Positions 26,657 through 33,461 of a stretch of DNA of 33,461 nt are shown in pieces. The translations under genes and the position numbers were made by a program. Positions within the stretch are counted from its first letter, which is position 1; the number at the start of each line of letters is the position of its first letter. The notes under the pieces were generated by a model. That model searched no databases, had not been told where the DNA came from, and saw only the letters and a program-made list of their open reading frames with translations. This stretch comes from Candidatus Altimarinota bacterium (lineage in GTDB: Bacteria; Patescibacteriota; Gracilibacteria; UBA1369; LOWO2-01-FULL-3): positions 1-33,461 of the forward strand of contig JAESSS010000083.1 of NCBI GenBank assembly GCA_016763975.1, given 5' to 3'.

Positions 26657-26662
26657 ATTATA
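26657..26662 (-). promoter_or_regulatory. -10 element of the rel gene (leaderless geometry)
   Basis: A perfect minus-strand TATAAT sits in the 15-bp gap after the upstream membrane protein gene, exactly six bases before the rel ATG. The -35 is poor. It would allow rel to be expressed independently of its upstream neighbour. Confidence 0.55.
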
Positions 26663-26665
26663 CCC

Positions 26666-28459
26666 CTATTCTAGACGAATAACAGCATTTATGTCGGAAT
26701 CTATAATATCAAATACACGTACCCCTTTAATCACAGCATCCGTATTCACAGTGATATCAACCAATCTTGGCCTCAATACATTCAAAGAATTAGCAAACAT
26801 GTCTCTCAAAGTTTGATATGCACTAAATCTAGCCTTTAAATCAGCACCCAATTGCTCCGCTTCAATAAAGTTATTCAAATTGAAAAAAGAATCTTGCCCC
26901 TCAAGATTCTGAGCTGAACTGAAATAAGCCTGCTCAAAAGCATCTCTCTGAACGGCCAAAGCATCAAACTCAGCATCCATTTCCTCCATTTTTAAACCTA
27001 AAACATCATAAACCAAAAGCCCTTCATCAATGATTACGGTCATTTCAACAATATGAGATTCTATCGCAACACGACGATCAACCCTCAAATCCAACAAAGC
27101 ATAAACATCTGTCGAATAAATATTCTGCATTTTCCTCAAAAGATCAAAATACTGAATATAGGCTTCATCAAAACCAACAGCAAAAGCTTCTCCCAATTCA
27201 AAAGAAGTCAAAACACCATCAATACTCCCGGCCCTCGCCAACTCCCCTTCACCCAAAACATAAGCAGATTCCACACCATCAGAATCAGCACCATCATCCT
27301 CCACCACTGGACGTTCCTGCACATTCTCAACCGGTGCAGGCCGATCACTCACAGTTCCACTATCAGAACCAAACAAAAAGTTTAATCCACCAAACATGAA
27401 AAGTAATAGCCCAATAGCCAAAATCAAAATCGTAGAACATCCAACAATCAAACGTTTTTTAGTAATACCCGCCTGTTTTAAAATATCCCAAACCTCAGAT
27501 TTGAAACCATGTAAATCCTCAACATTATGCTCCATTACTTCATCAATGCCACCCTCAGCACCAAGTTCAATAAGTTCAGGATCATCAGCTTTTTCCGAGA
27601 CACTAGTCTCCTCAGCATGATATTCATCCACCTCATCACTCTCCTGCTCCTGGGCTTGATCAATATCATCAGGCGAAGGCAAATCAGACTCAACAATATC
27701 CTCAACTTCATCCACAGCTGCCTCCTCCACCTTATCTTTTTCAATCAAAAATGGATTACTTGGCACCTCCTCTTCAATAACCTCCTCCTTCAAAGATTTT
27801 TCACCTCCACTCTTATGCTCAACTGGAGGAAGCTCTGGCAAATCACCACTAACTAAAAATGGATTCACCGGCGGAACTACATCAGCTTGCGCTTCCACAA
27901 CTGGCTCTGGAACTGGCTCTGGAACTGGCTCTGGAACTGGCACTACCTCAGACTCTAGCACCGGTTCCACAACTGGCTCTGGCTCAGCTTGCACTTCCAC
28001 AACCGGCTCTACTACTGGCGTCACTTCAACCGAAGAAGCATCAATACCTCCAGGTTCCGCCTCAGGCTCTGCTACTGGCTCCGATCCACCTTCAACCGCA
28101 AAAGGATTAAAGGGATTTGCTGGCACTTCAGCTTCTGAAACAGACTCAACTTTTGCTTCAACAGAAGTTTCAGCCGAAGCTTCCACAGCATTATCTTCAG
28201 GAGATTTTTTCCTACGACGACGCCTTCTACGTTTTTTCTTTGGTGCAGCATCTTCCTGCCCTGAAGACTCATTATTCACAACATCTTTCTTAAGAGAATC
28301 ACGATCTAAATCGCTCTTAACCTTTGTTTTTTCTTCAGAAGAAGTTTTTTTAATCTTTTCCCAAACATCCGCAGCACTATCCTGCCTCTTTTTTGAAGCA
28401 TCATTGCCTTTTTCAGAACCATCATTACCAGTGCCGATATTTCCTTTATCCTCAGCCAT
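26666..28459 (-). CDS. Bitopic membrane protein with long disordered acidic cytoplasmic arm
   Basis: A 597-residue protein of no family I recognise. From the ATG at 28457-28459, residues 1-330 are low complexity. They hold a polybasic run (KKKRRRRRRRKK, about 74-85), a Pro/Glu/Val repeat (PEPVPEPVPEPV, about 176-187) and four NPF motifs (115-117, 118-120, 199-201, 235-237). One transmembrane helix lies at about 337-363 after a KKR stop-in signal, so the arm should be cytoplasmic. The last 230 residues, outside, are mostly helical. An in-frame TTG three codons upstream is an alternative start. It is 15 bp upstream of the rel gene. Function unknown. Confidence 0.85.
   Translation of the reverse strand: MAEDKGNIGTGNDGSEKGNDASKKRQDSAADVWEKIKKTSSEEKTKVKSDLDRDSLKKDVVNNESSGQEDAAPKKKRRRRRRRKKSPEDNAVEASAETSVEAKVESVSEAEVPANPFNPFAVEGGSEPVAEPEAEPGGIDASSVEVTPVVEPVVEVQAEPEPVVEPVLESEVVPVPEPVPEPVPEPVVEAQADVVPPVNPFLVSGDLPELPPVEHKSGGEKSLKEEVIEEEVPSNPFLIEKDKVEEAAVDEVEDIVESDLPSPDDIDQAQEQESDEVDEYHAEETSVSEKADDPELIELGAEGGIDEVMEHNVEDLHGFKSEVWDILKQAGITKKRLIVGCSTILILAIGLLLFMFGGLNFLFGSDSGTVSDRPAPVENVQERPVVEDDGADSDGVESAYVLGEGELARAGSIDGVLTSFELGEAFAVGFDEAYIQYFDLLRKMQNIYSTDVYALLDLRVDRRVAIESHIVEMTVIIDEGLLVYDVLGLKMEEMDAEFDALAVQRDAFEQAYFSSAQNLEGQDSFFNLNNFIEAEQLGADLKARFSAYQTLRDMFANSLNVLRPRLVDITVNTDAVIKGVRVFDIIDSDINAVIRLE
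27899..27941. repeat. 12-bp tandem repeat, about 3.6 copies
   Basis: The unit AACTGGCTCTGG occurs three times in succession, followed by a partial copy. It lies in frame within the bitopic membrane protein gene and encodes the four-residue repeat PEPV on the minus strand. Degenerate copies flank it. In-frame slippage would lengthen or shorten the proline-rich arm without frameshift. Confidence 0.9.
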
Positions 28460-28483
28460 AATAGTCAATTAACCTATCTTAAT

Positions 28484-28512
28484 ATTATACCAGAAATCAC
28501 TCTTTTTTTGAA
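28484..28512 (-). promoter_or_regulatory. Promoter of the bitopic membrane protein gene
   Basis: Minus-strand TTCAAA (28512-28507), a 17-bp spacer and TATAAT (28489-28484) preceded by a TGG extension. The ATG at 28459 is 24 bases after the hexamer. No Shine-Dalgarno is present in the predicted 18-nt leader. Confidence 0.65.
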
Positions 28513-28583
28513 GCTAAACCACCTTCGGAAAACATTAAATAGAGGGTAGTATTATCCACCTGTATTCAATTAGCAAGCTCTCA

Positions 28584-29456
28584 ATGAACTACATCCACCC
28601 AAGGATAAATATTCAAGAAATAGCAGAGGCTTGTTCAAAAGGCACCGATAACAAAATAATCACCAGTTTAGAACAAATTCCCCCAAGCAAAGTCACAGGA
28701 ATCATAGAATCAGTCAAACACGACATACTAAACTCCCCTCTTCTTACCCTAAACATCGCTAAACGTTTTATACACGCCCAAATACGCAAAAGAACCAACG
28801 GTCATCACCGCACAATTCCTGACCCAACACATCCTGCTTTCTTAGTCATGCCTGGATATTTCGGCCCAAACGACTACCTCCGACCTCTTTTAAAAGTAAT
28901 ACAAAGAATCACGGGCTGGGAAGTAATAAACCTGCCAGAATTCGACAAAATCAGACCGAGAGGACGAATAAAAAGAGACACTGAAACTTTCATGAAAACT
29001 TTAAGAGAACGAAAAGCCCCTACAATAGGACTTGGACACTCAAAAGCCGGGAAAATACGCCCTGAGGTAAAAAAACAACTACGTGAAGAAGGGCTTGAAC
29101 ACATTATGCCTGGCAGCATACTAATCGCCCCAGTTTCCAACGGCATACGCCCTGAAGCAGATCTCATCGCTAGATTCATCCCCAGCAAAACTATTCAAGA
29201 AATGCGCGCCAAAAACGCCCCAGACCACCATACCGAAGAACCAGACGAAGATCTTTTGATCATTACACCAGAAAACGGAGATATCTTCACCTCACCCGAA
29301 GAAAGCTTCGTTAATGGATGTACAATGATCCTCACTCAAGGCCACGAAGGACATCTGCAACAATGTATCGATCCTCGCACAATAATCTTCCAAACAGCAG
29401 TAAATGCAGCTGTAATAATGGCCGAACAAATCGATGCACTAAAAATTGCCGCATAA
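28584..29456 (+). CDS. Alpha/beta-hydrolase-like protein with GHSKAG nucleophile elbow
   Basis: A 290-residue soluble protein without a signal peptide. An N-terminal helical region (1-80) precedes a hydrolase-like core. LVMPGYFGPNDYLRPLL (87-103) resembles the strand and oxyanion loop of lipase-type alpha/beta hydrolases. GLGHSKAG (149-156) fits a G-x-S-x-x-G nucleophile elbow with S153. ENGDIFTSPEES could provide an acid (D233), and TQGHEGHLQQ a histidine (H254 or H257). Family members include lipases, esterases and acyltransferases; no substrate can be assigned. It is a single gene between divergent and convergent neighbours. The nearest -10-like sequence, TATTAT at 28550-28555, is weak. 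Confidence 0.7.
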   Translation: MNYIHPRINIQEIAEACSKGTDNKIITSLEQIPPSKVTGIIESVKHDILNSPLLTLNIAKRFIHAQIRKRTNGHHRTIPDPTHPAFLVMPGYFGPNDYLRPLLKVIQRITGWEVINLPEFDKIRPRGRIKRDTETFMKTLRERKAPTIGLGHSKAGKIRPEVKKQLREEGLEHIMPGSILIAPVSNGIRPEADLIARFIPSKTIQEMRAKNAPDHHTEEPDEDLLIITPENGDIFTSPEESFVNGCTMILTQGHEGHLQQCIDPRTIIFQTAVNAAVIMAEQIDALKIAA

Positions 29457-29490
29457 AAAAAAGACCTCCGTATCAAACGAAGGCCTTTTT
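29453..29490 (-). terminator. Rho-independent terminator of the pyrophosphatase gene
   Basis: Inverted repeat with left arm AAAGACCTCCG (ending 29470), a 7-base loop TATCAAA (29471-29477) and right arm CGAAGGCCTTT. In minus-strand RNA the two imperfect positions become G-U wobbles, so the stem is continuous and is followed by a run of Us. In plus-strand RNA they are C-A mismatches. It should therefore work best for the minus-strand gene, and less well for the convergent hydrolase-like gene. Confidence 0.8.
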
Positions 29491-29500
29491 AAATTTGTTC

Positions 29501-31573
29501 TTATAGAAGTCCATCAGTTGTGAAAACAGTAGCGAAGATCAAAGAAACAACAGTCATAAGCTTAATAAGAATATTAATACTTGGACCAGAAGTGTCTTTG
29601 AATGGATCACCAACAGTATCACCAACTACAGCAGCAGCATGAGTATCAGTACCCTTGCCACCTAGTTTTCCAGATTCAATGTATTTCTTAGCATTATCCC
29701 AAGCACCACCTGAGTTAGCCATAGAAATCGCTAGCATTACACCTGAAACAAGTGAACCCGCGATCAAACCACCAAGTGCCACTGAACCAAAAGCGAAACC
29801 AAATAGAATTGGAACCACAACAGCCATCACACCTGGAAGAATCATTTCACGAATCGCAGCCTGAGTTGAAATATCAATACATCTTTTACTATCACCTTTT
29901 GCTTTACCTTCCATCAAACCTTCAATCTCACGGAACTGACGTCTAACTTCTTCGATCATTGCGTTAGCAGCACGTCCCACAGCAGCCATTGTCATTGCTG
30001 AGAAAAGGAATGGAAGCATTCCACCGATAAAGAGCCCAATAATTACTTTAGGCTGTGTAAGGTCGATTACGTCGATACCAGCAGCAGCAGTAAAAGCTGC
30101 GAATAGTGCCAACGAAGTCAAAGCAGCAGAACCAATAGCAAAACCTTTACCAATAGCAGCTGTAGTATTTCCAGCTGAATCTAGAGCATCTGTCTTTTTA
30201 CGAACATCAGCACCAAGACCAGCCATTTCAGCAATACCACCAGCATTATCAGCAACTGGACCGTAAGCGTCCACAGCTAGAGAGATTCCAAGTGTAGAAA
30301 GCATTCCAACCGCTGCAATAGCGATTCCATACAATCCCGCAGCCCAGAAAGAAACTCCGATACCAATACATATAAAAATAACTGGTAGTGCAGTTGAAAG
30401 ATATCCAAGTGCCAAACCAGTAATGATGTTTGTAGCAGCACCAGTCTTAGAAGACTCCGCTAGCTTTTTTACAGGTGAATAATGATCAGAAGTGTAATAT
30501 TCAGTAATAAGACCAATAATAATTCCTACAGCAAGACCGGCAACCATAGCAACAAATACTCCAGACGCAGCAGAGAAACTTACAGCTCCTTCACCCAAGA
30601 AAGCATGAGCACCCAAGAAGTGAGCAGTCAAATACCAAGAAGCAATTACCACTAGTACAGAAGCAGACCAAAGTCCGTTTTTAAGCGCACCATGGATATT
30701 GTCATTTTTACCAACTCTTACAAAGAATGTTCCAATAATAGAAGCAATAATTCCCGCTCCAGCAATAGCCAAAGGAAGATAAACACCGCTCATCCCTTCG
30801 AAAGCCGCAAGACCCAAGATCATCGCAGCAACAATAGAACCAACATATGATTCAAAAAGATCAGCACCCATTCCAGCTACATCACCTACGTTGTCACCAA
30901 CGTTATCAGCGATTACAGCAGGATTACGAGGATCGTCTTCTGGAATTCCAGCCTCAAGTTTACCCACTAGATCAGCTCCTACATCAGCAGCTTTTGTGAA
31001 GATACCACCTCCAACTCTTGCAAAAAGAGCGATAGATGAAGCTCCAAGTCCAAAACCAGTCATAATTGATAGAGCAGAAGCAGGATCAAGTGCCATTACA
31101 TCAAAGAAAACATAAGAAAGCACTGAAAGTCCCAACAATCCCAATCCCACAACAGAAAGTCCCATTACGGCACCTGAGCGGAAAGCGATTGTCAAAGCCT
31201 TACCAAGACTCCCACGAGCGGCATTTGCAGTACGAACATTTGCTTTTGTAGCAATCTTCATACCAAAATAACCAGCCAACACAGAAGAAATAGCTCCATA
31301 TACAAAAGAAAGAGATGTTAGCATCCCTTCATTTATATTTGGTGTCGCAGCATTATCTAGGAAAACCCAGAGAACAACTGCCAAAATAACAACAAACACA
31401 GAAAGTACTTTGTACTCTCTAGCAAGAAACGCCATTGCACCTTCGTAGATAGCATTAGCAATTTCTTTCATTTTCTCGTCACCTGCAGGTTTTTTGACAA
31501 TACCAGCAGCAAAAATAAAAGCTGCAAGTAAAGCGCCTACACTTACGAGACCCATCCATAGAGGATAATTCAT
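29501..31573 (-). CDS. hppA: Membrane-bound ion-pumping pyrophosphatase
   Basis: Integral membrane pump (690 residues, about 16 segments) coupling pyrophosphate hydrolysis to H+ or Na+ export. The active-site motifs are all present: [11 protein letters not shown] (197-207), [19 protein letters not shown] (213-231), [16 protein letters not shown] and the C-terminal [18 protein letters not shown]. The [10 protein letters not shown] motif (about 466-475) has alanine where potassium-independent enzymes carry lysine, so it should be K+-dependent. The pumped ion is not settled by what I can see. Codon choice looks more uniform than in neighbours, suggesting high expression. It follows a lipoprotein gene and ends in a clear terminator. 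Confidence 0.96.
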   Translation of the reverse strand: MNYPLWMGLVSVGALLAAFIFAAGIVKKPAGDEKMKEIANAIYEGAMAFLAREYKVLSVFVVILAVVLWVFLDNAATPNINEGMLTSLSFVYGAISSVLAGYFGMKIATKANVRTANAARGSLGKALTIAFRSGAVMGLSVVGLGLLGLSVLSYVFFDVMALDPASALSIMTGFGLGASSIALFARVGGGIFTKAADVGADLVGKLEAGIPEDDPRNPAVIADNVGDNVGDVAGMGADLFESYVGSIVAAMILGLAAFEGMSGVYLPLAIAGAGIIASIIGTFFVRVGKNDNIHGALKNGLWSASVLVVIASWYLTAHFLGAHAFLGEGAVSFSAASGVFVAMVAGLAVGIIIGLITEYYTSDHYSPVKKLAESSKTGAATNIITGLALGYLSTALPVIFICIGIGVSFWAAGLYGIAIAAVGMLSTLGISLAVDAYGPVADNAGGIAEMAGLGADVRKKTDALDSAGNTTAAIGKGFAIGSAALTSLALFAAFTAAAGIDVIDLTQPKVIIGLFIGGMLPFLFSAMTMAAVGRAANAMIEEVRRQFREIEGLMEGKAKGDSKRCIDISTQAAIREMILPGVMAVVVPILFGFAFGSVALGGLIAGSLVSGVMLAISMANSGGAWDNAKKYIESGKLGGKGTDTHAAAVVGDTVGDPFKDTSGPSINILIKLMTVVSLIFATVFTTDGLL

Positions 31574-31600
31574 AGGTAAAATGTTAAAAAAAATTTACCT
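31574..31600 (-). promoter_or_regulatory. Inverted repeat in the pyrophosphatase leader
   Basis: AGGTAAA (31574-31580) and TTTACCT (31594-31600) form a 7-bp stem around a 13-base A/T loop. In the transcript the 3' arm ends immediately before the AUG, so folding would hide the start region. Stem stability is modest. Confidence 0.35.
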
Positions 31601-31604
31601 GAGA

Positions 31605-31632
31605 ATTCTATAGAAAAATGAGCGAAAAGCAA
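31605..31632 (-). promoter_or_regulatory. Candidate promoter of the pyrophosphatase gene
   Basis: Minus-strand TTGCTT (31632-31627), a 16-bp spacer and TAGAAT (31610-31605) lie 31 bases before the ATG. The predicted leader of about 25 nt includes the inverted repeat at 31574-31600. Confidence 0.45.
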
Positions 31633-31664
31633 GTTCTTAAGCTAGCAAGAGAGCATTCTCGATT

Positions 31665-32156
31665 TTAGTAAACGTCAACATTCAATAATGCTACAACATC
31701 ATCATAGAAAGCTTTTAACATTTGATCTCTTTCATCATTACAAACATGAATATCTTCACTCGAATCAAATCGATCATCTGCATTATCCATTGCTAGAGTG
31801 AAATCAACTCCCCCACTACACTTTTCTTCGCTTGTAGAAGAGACTTCTCCACGATTCATACCACCAACAATTTCTTCAAATCTATCAAAGAAATCATCTC
31901 CGATCACACCTTCAGCAAATTTATCAGCATCAAGAGTCGAATCAGTACGACCTGGAAAAACACGATTATACTTAAAAGACAAAGTACGATCATCATAGTT
32001 AGGAACAAGTTCAAGATCAGTTTCAGAATATTGTTCAGCAGGAACATCTCCATCATCAAGATCAAAATCTAAACTTAAAACACTGGCACTACCATTATCA
32101 GCTGCAGAACAACCTGCAAAAACTAATACACTAAATAAAATGAGAAACTTTTTCAT
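31665..32156 (-). CDS. Small acidic lipoprotein, unknown function
   Basis: A 163-residue protein with a lipoprotein signal peptide: MKK, hydrophobic core, and FAGC at 13-16 with C16 as the lipidated residue. The mature part is rich in Asp and Glu. It has two further cysteines (EEKCSGG and IHVCNDE) that could form one disulfide. No known domain is recognised. It lies 58 bp after the L25 gene and 91 bp before the pyrophosphatase gene on the same strand, and has its own extended -10 promoter. The gene is clearly real from its signal peptide and promoter; its role is unknown. Confidence 0.85.
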   Translation of the reverse strand: MKKFLILFSVLVFAGCSAADNGSASVLSLDFDLDDGDVPAEQYSETDLELVPNYDDRTLSFKYNRVFPGRTDSTLDADKFAEGVIGDDFFDRFEEIVGGMNRGEVSSTSEEKCSGGVDFTLAMDNADDRFDSSEDIHVCNDERDQMLKAFYDDVVALLNVDVY

Positions 32157-32182
32157 AGGAAAATAAGGTTAAAATCGCAAAG

Positions 32183-32210
32183 ATTATATCACAACTAAAG
32201 TGCTTCCCAA
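32183..32210 (-). promoter_or_regulatory. Promoter of the lipoprotein gene
   Basis: Minus-strand TTGGGA (32210-32205), a 16-bp spacer and a perfect TATAAT (32188-32183) with a TGA extension. The ATG at 32156 lies 26 bases after the hexamer. The leader ends in TTTTCCT and has no Shine-Dalgarno. Confidence 0.6.
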
Positions 32211-32214
32211 AGAA

Positions 32215-32874
32215 CTACTCTCCACCTTCTTCAGTGGATTCAGCAGACTCACCTTCAGCACCTTCGGCAGCTTCGCCTTCAGCACCTTCAGCAACCACTT
32301 CTGTAGTAGATTCTTCTTCAACACGTGGAGCAACAACAGTACACACAACATCTCCTTCATTGTGTTCTATTGTAATAGCCTCACCTACATTCAAATCCTT
32401 AACACGAATGAATGATTGAAAATCAACTAAAGAAGAAACATCTACTTCAATTGAGTGAATCAAATCTTTTGGTAAACATGTAATATTAATTTGGTTCAAA
32501 TGAGCCATGAATGTACCAGCAAGTTCTTTGACAGCTGGAGCTAATCCAACAAAAGAAACCGGAACATGCGTATGAATCGATTCTCCCATTCTTACATTAA
32601 TAAAATCAACATGAACAATTTTGTCATCAATAGGATGTCTAGCAACTTTATGAACTAGAACATTAACAGAATCCTTTCCTTCAACTTTAAGTTCGATAAT
32701 TGTGTTTGAACCAGTCTTACGAAACAACCTTCTGAAAGTTTGGTAATCAACCTGAAGAGATTGATTCTCAACTCCTCTCCCATAAAATTCGAGTGGAATA
32801 AGGTCAGCCTTAAGCAAATTCTTTGCTTTCACGGCCTTATCACGAGTTTGTACATCTAGTGCTACTGCATCCAT
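32215..32874 (-). CDS. rplY: Ribosomal protein L25/CTC (general stress form)
   Basis: 5S-rRNA-binding protein of the large subunit, long CTC type (219 residues). The N-terminal L25 domain (about 1-90) shows KNLLKADLIPLEFYGRG and HPIDDKIVHVDFINV. A C-terminal beta domain contains HVPVSFVGLAPAVKELAGTF and DVSSLVDFQSFIRVKDL. A very acidic Glu/Ala/Gly tail of about 30 residues ends it, common in CTC proteins. I start at the ATG at 32872-32874. An in-frame TTG five codons earlier would add MTILN, which the family lacks. A -10-like TATATT lies only four bases upstream. Confidence 0.92.
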   Translation of the reverse strand: MDAVALDVQTRDKAVKAKNLLKADLIPLEFYGRGVENQSLQVDYQTFRRLFRKTGSNTIIELKVEGKDSVNVLVHKVARHPIDDKIVHVDFINVRMGESIHTHVPVSFVGLAPAVKELAGTFMAHLNQINITCLPKDLIHSIEVDVSSLVDFQSFIRVKDLNVGEAITIEHNEGDVVCTVVAPRVEEESTTEVVAEGAEGEAAEGAEGESAESTEEGGE

Positions 32875-32974
32875 ATTTAATATAGTCAATAAACTAAGCC
32901 TGCATAACTTAACGAAAAAGCCTTAGCCGCGCAATAGAATTTATGTTATTTTGGATGAAATTAACTCAAACACT

Positions 32975-33268
32975 ATGTTCGACAAAGCAAAAGATCTCTA
33001 TAAAATGCAAAAACAGGCAAGAGAAATCAAAAAAAAGCTGAAAAAAACTCACATTGAAGCTGAGCAAGACGGAGTAGTAGTAATCATCACTGGTGAACAA
33101 GAAGTAATAGAAGTACGAATTAGTGACGAAGCAATGCAAGATAAAAGAATGCTTCAAGAAAATATAACAAAATGCTTTAACAAAGCCGTAAAAAAGTCCC
33201 AACAGATTGGCGCCGAGATGATGAAAGACATCATGGGTGGCTTTCCTGGACTAGGAGGCGGTGCTTAA
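32975..33268 (+). CDS. YbaB/EbfC family nucleoid-associated protein
   Basis: Small DNA-binding protein (97 residues) forming dimers that grip DNA. It begins MFDKAKDLYKMQKQAREIKK, followed by VVVIITGEQEVIEVRISDEA and a C-terminal helix ending in the glycine-rich GGFPGLGGGA, all typical of the family. I start at the ATG at 32975-32977, where the homology begins; a TTG 24 bp earlier is in frame but adds residues the family lacks. In many bacteria it sits beside dnaX and recR. Here the next gene, four bases on, is an MltG-like gene. Confidence 0.9.
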   Translation: MFDKAKDLYKMQKQAREIKKKLKKTHIEAEQDGVVVIITGEQEVIEVRISDEAMQDKRMLQENITKCFNKAVKKSQQIGAEMMKDIMGGFPGLGGGA

Positions 33269-33272
33269 AAAA

Positions 33273-33461
33273 ATGTACAAAAGAAGACGCAAAAAAAAGA
33301 ATCCTCTTATTAAGCTTAGCCTAATTACCCTAGTAATTCTGCTCATTGGCTTCTGGAAATACACTTCATACATTAATACCCCTGTAGACGAAAATGACGA
33401 CAGCGAAGTGTCCTTTCAAGTGAAAAGTGGTGAAAGAGTGAGAGAAATAGCCGACAAACTA
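33273..33461 (+). CDS. mltG: MltG-like endolytic murein transglycosylase (5' part only)
   Basis: The first 63 codons from ATG 33273-33275 are visible. A strongly basic N-terminus (MYKRRRKKK) precedes one transmembrane helix (about 13-30). The start of the LysM-like subdomain follows: VSFQVKSGERVREIADKL (46-63), which resembles the opening of MltG/YceG. MltG cuts nascent glycan strands at the membrane and so limits their length. The catalytic domain with its Glu lies beyond the window, so the call rests on the N-terminal layout. It begins four bases after the YbaB gene. AGGAGG 14 bases upstream is part of Gly codons and too distant for a good ribosome site. Confidence 0.7.
   Translation, partial: MYKRRRKKKNPLIKLSLITLVILLIGFWKYTSYINTPVDENDDSEVSFQVKSGERVREIADKL

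Noticed and set aside
31600-31660. GAGAAT ... ATTCTC inverted repeat between the lipoprotein and pyrophosphatase genes as a terminator
   Set aside because: The arms are only six bases, about 48 bases apart, without a U-run; unlikely to be a functional terminator.
32875-32889. Upstream TTG start for the L25 gene
   Set aside because: The added five residues have no counterpart in the family. The ATG at 32874 fits the domain start.
32951-32974. Upstream TTG start for the YbaB gene
   Set aside because: The YbaB homology starts at MFDKAKDL, eight codons later, at an ATG.
33253-33258. AGGAGG as Shine-Dalgarno of the MltG-like gene
   Set aside because: It is 14 bases from the ATG and encodes the conserved glycine-rich C-terminus of the YbaB protein, so it is probably fortuitous.
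1-33461. tRNA, rRNA, CRISPR arrays, insertion sequences, toxin-antitoxin or phage modules
   Set aside because: Nothing found by reading: no cloverleaf-like sequences with a T-loop motif, no regularly spaced repeats, no transposase or integrase motifs.

Overview
The window is a low-GC bacterial chromosome segment, densely packed, with standard stop usage: TGA, TAA and TAG all end recognisable full-length genes. It most resembles a Patescibacteria/CPR genome, perhaps Peregrinibacteria-like. The grounds are standalone or archaeal-like versions of normally conserved bacterial enzymes (riboflavin kinase, FAD synthetase, triose-phosphate isomerase), a short Mur ligase, very large lineage-specific surface proteins, an almost complete absence of Shine-Dalgarno sites, and very tight or overlapping genes. 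The lineage is inferred from style; no 16S rRNA gene is present.

Layout. (1) Positions 1-6119, minus strand: a housekeeping run read as riboflavin kinase, murE, truB, a WecA/TagO-type sugar-phosphate transferase, dnaG and rpoD (cut by the window edge). (2) 6141-7919: a plus-strand O-antigen-ligase-like membrane protein convergent with an archaeal-type tpiA. (3) 8026-18488, plus strand: a near-consensus promoter followed by two giant genes, a 1776-residue protein with no export signal and a 1708-residue exported protein with seven cysteine-bounded modules. holA and a TrmB-type regulator follow on the same strand. (4) 20417-22131, minus: gatA and gatC. (5) 22190-24497, plus: a small membrane protein, an archaeal RibL-like nucleotidyltransferase, ftsX and recO. 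(6) 24494-28459, minus: a bitopic membrane protein and a Rel/SpoT homologue. (7) 28584-29456, plus: an alpha/beta-hydrolase-like gene. (8) 29501-32874, minus: membrane pyrophosphatase, a small lipoprotein and ribosomal protein L25/CTC. (9) 32975-33461, plus: a YbaB/EbfC nucleoid protein and the start of an MltG-like gene. I saw no rRNA, tRNA, CRISPR array, insertion sequence or phage gene. No gene-free stretch exceeds about 115 bp, and each of the larger gaps holds promoter-like elements or a terminator.

How the parts fit. Several genes serve the envelope: murE, the WecA/TagO-type transferase, the O-antigen-ligase-like protein, ftsX, mltG and the giant exported protein. FAD synthesis appears split between two genes 16 kb apart. 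The Rel homologue has an intact synthetase signature but has lost its HD hydrolase motif.

The most striking pattern is in gene starts. Nine start codons lie exactly 6 or 7 bases after a TANANT -10-like hexamer, and a tenth lies 9 bases after one. That geometry puts the transcription start on or beside the start codon (leaderless mRNA). Five other starts lie 24-26 bases after a -10 hexamer and also lack a Shine-Dalgarno site. The second main point of interest is the strongly promoted pair of giant genes, which I could not assign to any known system.
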